Shown: positions 1 through 5,026 of the stretch, piece after piece
Layout: every line of letters starts with the position of its first letter
Numbering within the stretch: the first letter of the stretch is position 1
Notes under the pieces: generated by a model
Database searches by the model: none
The model's input: the letters and a program-made list of their open reading frames with translations, nothing else
Told to the model about the DNA's origin: nothing
DNA from: Clostridium_AD sp051278035
GTDB lineage: Bacteria > Bacillota > Clostridia > Clostridiales > Clostridiaceae
Direction of reading: 5' to 3'
DNA: 5,026 bases
NCBI RefSeq assembly: GCF_051278035.1
Contig: NZ_JBNMNU010000248.1
Location: 1 to 5,026, forward strand
Translations under genes and position numbers: made by a program

Positions 1-9
1 GGACTAATT

Positions 10-1905
10 TTGAAGACATTATTTGTTAATAAAGCCGGAGAAGATATGGCAAAAGATGCATTACCAATAGATACCCAAATTGATGTTCTATATGAAATAA
101 TGAGGAATGTAATAGATGAGAGCAGTATAAAGGCAAAAACTGTAAAATTTAAACTACAAAAATATATTAAAAGTGAAGATATGTATAAAAAATTGTATGC
201 CTTAAATAAAATCATTAGTGATGGTAAAGGTATAGAGGTAGTACCTACCTCAAAAAATGTACATGAGGTTTTAGACAACACTAATGAATGGATAACTGAA
301 GAAATAGCTAAAAGGTATGTTCAAAACAAGATTGAAGCTGACGTAGAAAAAAATCTCATGGAAAAGCAAGAAAAATACATTGATGAAGTAAGACTTGGTA
401 TAATTAAGAAACAAAAGGGTCCTGAAAATGCTAAAACATTAAAAAAATATGAAGAGCTAAAAGAACTTGATAGCAGAAAGCTTACTAAGAATATACAGGC
501 TATTTTAAGGCCAGAGAGTTTTAGTGAAATAGTTGGACAAGAAAGAGCTATAAAATCTCTACTATCTAAAATGGCATCGCCATATCCTCAACATATTATT
601 CTATATGGTCCACCAGGTGTTGGTAAAACCACTGCAGCTAGGCTTGCTCTGGAGGAAGCCACGAAACTAAGTTACACTATATATGATAAGGATGCTAAAT
701 TCGTTGAGGTGGATGGTACAACGCTGAGATGGGACCCAAGAGAAATAACTAATCCATTACTCGGATCTGTCCACGACCCAATATATCAGGGAAGTAAAAG
801 AGACCTAGCTGATGTTGGAATTCCTGAACCCAAACCCGGTCTTGTAACAAAGGCACATGGAGGGGTACTATTTATTGATGAAATAGGAGAACTGGATAAT
901 ATACTACAAAATAAACTCCTTAAAGTATTAGAAGATAAAAGAGTTGAATTTTCATCATCATATTACGACCCAGAAGATGAAAACACTCCTAAATATATAA
1001 AATATTTATTTGATAAAGGTGCTCCGGCAGATTTTATTTTAATAGGAGCTACAACTCGGGAACCATCAGAAATAAGTCCCGCACTCAGATCAAGATGTAC
1101 TGAAGTTTATTTTGAACCGTTAACAGCTAAGGATATTGAAAATATCGTAGTAAACGCTGCGAATAAATTAAAGGTTGAAGTTGGAGATGGAGTTGCGAAG
1201 ATAATTAGTAGGTATACTATTGAGGGAAGAAAAGCTGTAAATATTTTAGCTGATGCTTATGGATATGTATTGAATAATAGGGAATCAGTAGCGAGTTCTA
1301 AGATTATAATTGAGGTTAAGGATTTATTAGACATTATATCTATTAGTAGATTAACTCCATATGAAGAATTAGATAGTGAGATTAAATTTGAAGTTGGTCA
1401 TATATATGGACTTGGAGTATCAGGTTATATAGGATCTACTATTGAAATAGAAACTTCAGTCTTTGAAGCAAAGGAAAGTGGTAAAGGCCAAGTAAGATTT
1501 AATGATACGGCTGGAAGTATGGCTAAGGATTCAGTATTTAATGCTGCGTCTGTAATAAGAAAGACAACAAACAAAGATATTAAGGATTACGACATACATG
1601 TAAATATAATAGGTGGCGGTAAAATTGATGGACCTTCCGCAGGAGCTGCTATAACGGTATGTATAATTAGTTCGCTTTTAAACAAACCTATAAGACAAGA
1701 TATTGCGGTAACCGGAGAGATATCCTTAAGTGGTATTATAAAACCTGTAGGTGGCATATTTGAAAAAATTTATGGTGCAAGAAGAAAAGGAATAAAGCTA
1801 GTTATACTTCCTATTGATAATGAAAAGCAGGTACCTATAGATCTTGTCGACATCGAAACGAAAGCTATATCAAATATAGAACAACTAATGAAATTAGTGT
1901 TTTAA
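10..1905 (+). CDS. lonC: Lon-family ATP-dependent protease, LonC type
   Basis: Cytoplasmic AAA+ serine protease of the spore-former LonB/LonC group, expected to use ATP to unfold and degrade proteins. Seen in the 631 residues: a charged, probably helical N-terminal region (about 1-165) with no membrane segment; Walker A GPPGVGKT at 200-207 (Lys206); Walker B LFIDE at 287-291; sensor-1 region LIGATTR at 344-350; arginine-finger candidates R360 and R362; sensor-2 GRKAVN at 406-411; then a Lon protease domain with catalytic Ser543 in DGPSAG, TGEISLSG at 568-575 and catalytic Lys586 in PVGGIFEK. Nothing essential is missing. The TTG start at 10 is provisional: the frame stays open to the window edge, and an ATG at 46 has GGAG five bases upstream and would give 619 residues. 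dnaB follows after 74 bases. LonC as a subfamily limited to spore formers, and so linked to sporulation, is family knowledge; the precise substrates are unknown. LonB is the main alternative name. Confidence 0.9.
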   Translation: MKTLFVNKAGEDMAKDALPIDTQIDVLYEIMRNVIDESSIKAKTVKFKLQKYIKSEDMYKKLYALNKIISDGKGIEVVPTSKNVHEVLDNTNEWITEEIAKRYVQNKIEADVEKNLMEKQEKYIDEVRLGIIKKQKGPENAKTLKKYEELKELDSRKLTKNIQAILRPESFSEIVGQERAIKSLLSKMASPYPQHIILYGPPGVGKTTAARLALEEATKLSYTIYDKDAKFVEVDGTTLRWDPREITNPLLGSVHDPIYQGSKRDLADVGIPEPKPGLVTKAHGGVLFIDEIGELDNILQNKLLKVLEDKRVEFSSSYYDPEDENTPKYIKYLFDKGAPADFILIGATTREPSEISPALRSRCTEVYFEPLTAKDIENIVVNAANKLKVEVGDGVAKIISRYTIEGRKAVNILADAYGYVLNNRESVASSKIIIEVKDLLDIISISRLTPYEELDSEIKFEVGHIYGLGVSGYIGSTIEIETSVFEAKESGKGQVRFNDTAGSMAKDSVFNAASVIRKTTNKDIKDYDIHVNIIGGGKIDGPSAGAAITVCIISSLLNKPIRQDIAVTGEISLSGIIKPVGGIFEKIYGARRKGIKLVILPIDNEKQVPIDLVDIETKAISNIEQLMKLVF

Positions 1906-1919
1906 CCAATATAAAATTA

Positions 1920-1952
1920 ATGGCCCTGTTAAAATAAATTTTAGCAGGGCAT
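1920..1952 (+). terminator. Stem-loop between lonC and dnaB, weak terminator or processing hairpin
   Basis: GCCCTG (1923-1928) pairs with CAGGGC (1945-1950). The stem continues through a T-G wobble and five A/T pairs to a 4-base loop (1935-1938), giving 12 pairs. Two further outer A/T pairs are possible across a bulged G. No T-run follows: the next bases are ATAAAACATT. Efficient intrinsic termination is therefore doubtful. It may instead attenuate, stabilise or mark a processing point in a lonC-dnaB transcript. The hairpin is clear; the function is inferred. Confidence 0.4.
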
Positions 1953-1965
1953 AAAACATTAGTTT

Positions 1966-1970
1966 AGGAG
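1966..1970 (+). promoter_or_regulatory. dnaB ribosome binding site
   Basis: AGGAG lies nine bases before the ATG at 1980. It decides the start, because another ATG at 1973 is only two bases from AGGAG and opens a frame of just seven codons. Confidence 0.75.
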
Positions 1971-1979
1971 CGATGAAAA

Positions 1980-3311
1980 ATGGATACACCTCTTAGAAGT
2001 TTACCTTATAATTTAGAAGCGGAACAATCAATAATCGGGTCAATGCTTATTGATAAAACAGCTATATCAAGGGTGGTAGAGATTTTAAAAACCGAGGATT
2101 TTTACAGAGATTCTCATAAAGTCATATTTAATGCTATTTTTGAATTATACCAAAAGGATACACCTATTGACATGATTACTTTACTGGAACATTTACGTTC
2201 TTCTGAAAAATTAGAAGCTTCAGGTGGAATTACTTATATTTCTGAAATAAGTAATTCAGTACCATCCACTGCTAATTTAAGCTCTTATATAAAAATTGTG
2301 GATGATAAATCTGTTTTAAGAAAACTTATTAGAGCTTCTACTGAAATTATGGAAAATTGCTATAATAAACAAGATGATGTTGAAGCAGTAATGGACCTTG
2401 CAGAGCAAAAGGTATTTAACATAGCAGAAAGAAAGAGTACAAGTGATTTTGAACCAATGAATACGGTTCTAGAGAGAGGCTTTTTAGAAATAGAGAGAAT
2501 TTTTAATAATAAAGGGGAAACAACAGGAGTAGCTAGTGGGTTCCCAGAACTCGATGGACTAACCGCTGGATTTCAAAAGGGAGACATGATTCTTATTGCG
2601 GCAAGACCTTCTATGGGAAAAACTACCTTTGCTCTAAATTTAGCTGAGTATGCAGCGCTTAGAGAAGGAAAAAGTGTAGCAGTATTTTCTCTTGAAATGT
2701 CTAAGGAACAGCTTTCTTATAAATTGCTTTGTTCAGAAGCCAATGTTGATATGTCAAAGCTTAGAAGTGGTAATTTAGAAGATAAGGACTGGGAAAATAT
2801 AGCCAAAGCTTCCGGTCCACTGGCTGCTGCTAAAATCTTTATTGATGATACAGCTGGAACTTCGGTGATGGATATGAGATCAAAATGTAGAAAACTAAAA
2901 ATGGAGCATGGTATAGACATGATTCTTATAGATTATCTTCAACTTATGTCTGGTAGTAATACAGAAAGCAGACAGCAAGAAGTATCAGAAATATCGAGAT
3001 CTATTAAAGCCCTTGCAAAAGAGATGGAGTGCCCAGTAATTGCACTATCACAGCTATCTCGTGCTCCAGAGCAAAGGGCTGATCATCGTCCTATGCTATC
3101 AGACCTTAGAGAATCAGGGTCTATTGAGCAGGATGCTGACATTGTTATGTTTCTATATAGAGATGAGTACTATGATACTGAAACGGAAGATAAAAACATA
3201 GCAGAGCTTATAATATCAAAACAGAGGAATGGTCCCATAGGAACTGTTAAGCTTGCTTGGATAGGTCAATTCAGTAAATTTGCAAGACTTGATGTGCTTT
3301 ATAGAGATTAG
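1980..3311 (+). CDS. dnaB: Replicative DNA helicase DnaB
   Basis: Hexameric 5'-3' helicase that unwinds DNA at the replication fork and recruits primase (the gene is called dnaC in Bacillus subtilis). Seen in 443 residues: an N-terminal helical DnaB domain (about 8-110) beginning with the typical LPYNLEAEQSIIGSML; a linker (about 115-178); and a RecA-like motor with Walker A RPSMGKTT at 209-216 (Lys214), catalytic Glu239 in FSLEMS, Walker B LIDYLQL around Asp318, Gln358 in LSQLSRAPEQR, and the KQRNGPIG finger with Arg416. Length is normal for the family, and no intein or truncation is seen. It follows lonC on the same strand after 74 bases and is closed by a strong terminator 40 bases after its stop. 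No clear promoter of its own is visible in the spacer, so co-transcription with lonC is likely. The A+T-rich codon use matches lonC. Confidence 0.97.
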   Translation: MDTPLRSLPYNLEAEQSIIGSMLIDKTAISRVVEILKTEDFYRDSHKVIFNAIFELYQKDTPIDMITLLEHLRSSEKLEASGGITYISEISNSVPSTANLSSYIKIVDDKSVLRKLIRASTEIMENCYNKQDDVEAVMDLAEQKVFNIAERKSTSDFEPMNTVLERGFLEIERIFNNKGETTGVASGFPELDGLTAGFQKGDMILIAARPSMGKTTFALNLAEYAALREGKSVAVFSLEMSKEQLSYKLLCSEANVDMSKLRSGNLEDKDWENIAKASGPLAAAKIFIDDTAGTSVMDMRSKCRKLKMEHGIDMILIDYLQLMSGSNTESRQQEVSEISRSIKALAKEMECPVIALSQLSRAPEQRADHRPMLSDLRESGSIEQDADIVMFLYRDEYYDTETEDKNIAELIISKQRNGPIGTVKLAWIGQFSKFARLDVLYRD

Positions 3312-3351
3312 GTGTCTGTTAAATTAGATTACTTTACTTAATTTAATAAAT

Positions 3352-3395
3352 AAAATAGGATAACAAAACTTATAAAGTTTTGTTATCCTATTTTT
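3352..3395 (+). terminator. Strong rho-independent terminator after dnaB
   Basis: A perfect 20-bp stem: 3352-3371 pairs with 3375-3394 around a 3-base loop, and TTTTT (3391-3395) sits at its 3' side. The G/C pairs are GG 3358-3359 with CC 3387-3388, C3364 with G3382 and C3369 with G3377. The opposite strand has A/T-rich flanks too (AAAA at 3352-3355), so it may also stop transcription arriving from the right. It separates the lonC-dnaB unit from the partition-like locus. Confidence 0.92.
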
Positions 3396-3457
3396 ATTTA
3401 TAAATAATACTATAAATTTTAGCATCATAAATGAGCTGTGGTGTATGTTTGATCTGA

Positions 3458-3520
3458 TATATATATATCTACATTTGTAAATATATATATAAATAAATAA
3501 ATATATATTTATTTATAGGT
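3458..3520. repeat. Palindromic repeat unit A
   Basis: The first palindrome has 16-base arms (3458-3473 and 3476-3491) around a 2-base centre, with one mismatch (C3469/A3480). The second is a perfect 24-bp palindrome at 3493-3516, made of ATAAATAAATAT and its complement. The unit ends TATAGGT (3514-3520). Core TCTACATTTGTA and the same two-palindrome order recur in unit B about 254 bases downstream, in direct orientation. Confidence 0.75.
3493..3516. repeat. Perfect 24-bp palindrome in unit A
   Basis: The sequence equals its own reverse complement over all 24 positions and contains only A and T. It corresponds by position to the second hairpin of unit B (3753-3780). Confidence 0.75.
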
Positions 3521-3708
3521 AGGAGATCTAACAATATACAACTATTAAATTATAAGGTCAATATATTATCTAGAGCAAATAATTAATTGTAAAATTAGTG
3601 GTCTAATGCTTAGAAAATTAGAATTCATTCAAAAAAATAGTCTGATTGTTATGTTCTTATATAAAATTAGTATTGCTAGATGAAAATGTAAGATAAATGC
3701 ATAGAAAT

Positions 3709-3748
3709 ATTTATATATATATCTACATTTGTAGATATATATATAAAT
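3709..3748. repeat. 40-bp near-perfect palindrome in unit B
   Basis: Nineteen-base arms (3709-3727 and 3730-3748) are fully complementary around the central TT at 3728-3729. The core ATCTACATTTGTAGAT is embedded in alternating AT. It could be a dyad site for a ribbon-helix-helix protein such as ParR, or extrude as a cruciform. No T-run and no upstream gene favour it as a terminator. Confidence 0.8.
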
Positions 3749-3752
3749 GTAG

Positions 3753-3780
3753 ATAAGTAAATATATAAATATCTACTTAT
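3753..3780. repeat. Second hairpin of unit B
   Basis: 3753-3764 pairs with 3769-3780 around a 4-base loop, with one mismatch (A3760/C3773). The outer arms ATAAGTA and TACTTAT match perfectly. A competing pairing, GTAGATA (3749-3755) with TATCTAC (3770-3776), uses many of the same bases. Confidence 0.6.
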
Positions 3781-3796
3781 AGGTCTACAAATATCT

Positions 3797-3810
3797 GAAA
3801 AATATTTTTC
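3797..3810. repeat. 14-bp palindrome GAAAAATATTTTTC
   Basis: A perfect palindrome between repeat unit B and the proposed parM promoter, touching the -35 box. It may be an operator or merely reflect A- and T-runs in an AT-rich spacer. Confidence 0.35.
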
Positions 3811-3837
3811 TTTAAAAGAAGGTTATTACAATATAAT
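3809..3837 (+). promoter_or_regulatory. Candidate sigma-A promoter for parM
   Basis: A consensus -10 box TATAAT at 3832-3837. The best -35 at 17-bp spacing is TCTTTA (3809-3814), a weak match; TTTAAA at 3811-3816 is an alternative with 15-bp spacing. Transcription would start near 3844, leaving a leader of about 45 bases. Its place directly after unit B fits autorepression of a parM-parR operon, which is inference. Confidence 0.5.
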
Positions 3838-3876
3838 GAAGAATATATAAGTATAAACCAAAAAAAGAAAAATCTG

Positions 3877-3881
3877 GGAGG
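3877..3881 (+). promoter_or_regulatory. parM ribosome binding site
   Basis: GGAGG, within GGGAGGAA, lies eight bases before the ATG at 3890. This is a near-ideal Shine-Dalgarno and the main reason to accept the ATG that gives an N-terminal extension before the actin fold. Confidence 0.85.
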
Positions 3882-3889
3882 AATAAGAA

Positions 3890-4945
3890 ATGAATTTAGT
3901 TGAAATATCAAAAAAATACCCTGCGCTAAGTAAAGTGTTAGCCTCTGTATTAACTGTAGACATAGGAAATACCTTCACAAAAACAAGTACGGATGTTACT
4001 TTTGCTAGTCGGGTATCATCAGTAAACAAACATGGTTCAAGGGCTACTGGAGCAAGCAATATTACTTGGAATGGAAAATTATATACAGTGGGTAATAAAG
4101 AAGGTAAGCTTAACATGGAACCCAACAAATACATGTCAGAACATTATAAGTTGAACTTACTTAATGCTATTGCACTAAGTTTTAAAGGTGAAACTAGCAT
4201 AAAGGTAAGACTTGCGGTAGGACTTCCTGCAGAATATTATATAGATCATAGTATTCCTCTTAAAAATGAGATTAAAAAGATGGAAAAACAATCTATAACA
4301 TTAAATAGTAAAACATATGATATAGAAATTTTAGATGTTCAAGTATTTAAACAAGGCGGTACACTTAGTGCTGAAACTATGGAAACTTTTAGTTACCCAA
4401 TGCTTCTACTTGATTTTGGTGGTGGTACTTTAGATGTATCTCATTGGAAATATGAAAAAGATGAATTTGGTAACAAGGTGCTTGGGATGACTAAGGCTAG
4501 TAGTTTCGCTCAACATGGTTTTCAGCCTACAATAGAAGCTATACTTACTAAAGTCAACTCTGCAGAAGGTTCTGACGGTAATTATGATATATCAGATGCT
4601 ATTGAATATTTAGAAGATAATGAATTACCTTTTGGAGAACCAAACGTGTTACAGGAAATTAAGGACTTAGTTTTAAGACCTTATGTAGAAAAATCAATAA
4701 GTTCGATTAATAGTTCCTTTAAGCCTAATATTTGTAAAGATATTAGGATAATAGGAGGTCCTGCTGAGATATTACTAGAATACTTACAAAATGAATTTAT
4801 ACGAACGGAGCCAAAACTAATAGAGAATAAAAATTCTCAATGTGCTAATGCTATACTATTTGCTGAAAGATATAAAGAACTGTTAGTAATAGAATTCTTA
4901 GATGGAAACAAAGAAATTGCTGCAACTACAGAAGTAGGATATTAA
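3890..4945 (+). CDS. parM: ParM/StbA-type actin-like ATPase, DNA segregation
   Basis: Predicted cytoplasmic, filament-forming actin homologue that moves DNA copies apart by ATP-driven polymerisation from a ParR-parC complex. Seen in 351 residues: phosphate-1 motif VDIGNTFTKT with Asp24; VGLPAEYY at 110-117, like the VGLP..YY segment of ParM proteins; phosphate-2 motif LLDFGGGTLDVS with Asp175 and Gly177-179; and adenosine motif RIIGGPAE around Gly289-Gly290. No membrane segment or signal peptide is seen. Length fits ParM-like proteins (about 320-360). About 20 residues precede the first strand of the actin fold, more than in ParM of plasmid R1, yet the strong GGAGG supports this start. The gene follows palindromic repeats and a promoter, and a ParR-like gene begins two bases after its stop, as in type II partition operons. 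Other bacterial actin-like proteins (Alp7A type) are possible; the exact subfamily cannot be settled here. Confidence 0.85.
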   Translation: MNLVEISKKYPALSKVLASVLTVDIGNTFTKTSTDVTFASRVSSVNKHGSRATGASNITWNGKLYTVGNKEGKLNMEPNKYMSEHYKLNLLNAIALSFKGETSIKVRLAVGLPAEYYIDHSIPLKNEIKKMEKQSITLNSKTYDIEILDVQVFKQGGTLSAETMETFSYPMLLLDFGGGTLDVSHWKYEKDEFGNKVLGMTKASSFAQHGFQPTIEAILTKVNSAEGSDGNYDISDAIEYLEDNELPFGEPNVLQEIKDLVLRPYVEKSISSINSSFKPNICKDIRIIGGPAEILLEYLQNEFIRTEPKLIENKNSQCANAILFAERYKELLVIEFLDGNKEIAATTEVGY

Positions 4946-4947
4946 TT

Positions 4948-5026
4948 ATGGGGGCACTCCGTAAAACTGTATCATCAAACTTAGGAGAGGAAACAGATAA
5001 AGACTTAATTACTTATGTGAGTAATA
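4948..5026 (+). CDS. parR: Partial ParR-like DNA-binding adaptor, N-terminus only
   Basis: An ATG two bases after the parM stop opens a frame that runs to the window end (26 full codons). TAGGA inside the last parM codons, with AGGA at 4936-4939, lies eight bases upstream and suggests translational coupling. The peptide starts MGALRKTVSSNLGEETDKDL and continues ITYVSN. A basic short strand (RKTVSSNL) followed by an acidic helix start (EETDKDLITYV) resembles the opening of small ribbon-helix-helix ParR proteins. In type II systems ParR binds the centromere and caps or nucleates ParM filaments. The identification rests on position and this short N-terminus, so it is an inference; the rest of the gene lies outside the window. 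Confidence 0.55.
   Translation, partial: MGALRKTVSSNLGEETDKDLITYVSN

Larger units (their letters stand above)
3709..3783. repeat. Palindromic repeat unit B, adjacent to the parM promoter
   Basis: Related to unit A and in the same orientation: a long palindrome (3709-3748), then a hairpin (3753-3780), then the same TATAGGT ending (3777-3783). It is about nine bases longer than unit A between the first palindrome centre and the end, and carries extra GTAGA/TCTAC half-sites. It ends about 25 bases before the proposed -35 box, so a protein bound here could affect parM transcription. Confidence 0.75.
3396..3889. other. AT-rich gene-free region with paired palindromes, candidate parC centromere
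   Basis: About 490 bases without a convincing gene. G+C is roughly 20% by hand count over 3421-3840, clearly below the flanking genes. It holds two related repeat units (3458-3520 and 3709-3783), each with two adjacent palindromes ending in TATAGGT; a 14-bp palindrome at 3797-3810; a promoter; and the parM leader with its ribosome binding site. The 5-mer TCTAC or its complement GTAGA occurs at 3468, 3722, 3731, 3749, 3772 and 3784, five of the six in or beside the second unit. Between the units (3521-3708) I see only A+T-rich sequence and a doubtful 25-codon frame. In type II partition loci the centromere sits upstream of parM and overlaps its promoter, so parC is the leading reading. No protein binding is shown by the sequence alone. 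Confidence 0.5.

Noticed and set aside
1973..1996. Seven-codon frame starting at ATG 1973, overlapping the dnaB start
   Set aside because: AGGAG is only two bases from this ATG, too close for efficient initiation, and the peptide has no recognisable leader-type codon run.
2717..2920. 67-codon reading frame on the minus strand inside dnaB
   Set aside because: It lies wholly within the well-supported dnaB motor domain, shows no recognisable family features, and its peptide looks like an antisense shadow of coding sequence.
3606..3683. 25-codon frame (MLRKLEFIQKNSLIVMFLYK...) between the two repeat units
   Set aside because: There is no good ribosome binding site, no clear promoter and no recognised family. 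A frame this short is expected by chance here, although a tiny peptide cannot be excluded.
3458..3783. Insertion sequence or MITE bounded by the two repeat units
   Set aside because: The units are in direct, not inverted, orientation, there is no transposase gene or remnant between them, and I see no flanking target-site duplication. Kept only as a weak alternative to parC.
3446..3792. CRISPR array or riboswitch as explanation of the palindromic repeats
   Set aside because: There are only two copies, with different internal lengths and about 190 bases between them, so no CRISPR spacing. They lie upstream of the proposed transcription start, and no known riboswitch core is recognised.
3826..4134. 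102-codon reading frame on the minus strand over the start of parM
   Set aside because: It overlaps the parM promoter, ribosome binding site and first motifs on the other strand. Its hydrophobic, FLFLVYTYIFF-like tail comes from A-rich leader sequence read in antisense.

Overview
The window looks like a low-GC, spore-forming Firmicute, most likely Clostridium or a close relative. The coding DNA is A+T-rich and the spacers more so. The left half carries a LonC-type Lon-family protease followed by the replicative helicase gene dnaB, a pairing I associate with clostridial chromosomes (from memory, not searched).

Layout, all on the + strand. (1) 10-1905: lonC, an AAA+ ATPase fused to a Ser-Lys Lon protease domain, with all key motifs intact. 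Its reading frame is open to the left window edge, so its exact start is uncertain. (2) 1906-1979: a 74-base spacer with a stem-loop lacking a U-tract, then the dnaB ribosome binding site. (3) 1980-3311: dnaB, complete. (4) 3352-3395: a strong intrinsic terminator (20-bp perfect stem plus T-run) that closes the lonC-dnaB unit. (5) 3396-3889: about 490 bases without a convincing gene, close to 20% G+C where counted by hand (3421-3840). It contains two related repeat units, each made of two adjacent palindromes and ending in TATAGGT, and then a promoter. (6) 3890-4945: a ParM/StbA-type actin-like ATPase. (7) 4948 to the window end: the first 26 codons of a small gene that starts 2 bases after the parM stop and looks like a ParR-type adaptor.

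The right half has the order of a type II partition cassette: palindromic repeats (candidate parC), promoter, actin-like ATPase (parM), adaptor (parR). In such systems ParR binds parC, ParM filaments grow from the ParR-parC complex and push DNA copies apart, and ParR binding at parC usually also represses the promoter. What stands out is that this cassette lies directly behind the housekeeping dnaB terminator, which suggests a chromosomal or integrated partition locus rather than a free plasmid. The paired palindromes form the least explained part of the window. They include a 40-bp near-perfect palindrome and one compensatory base-pair change between copies.
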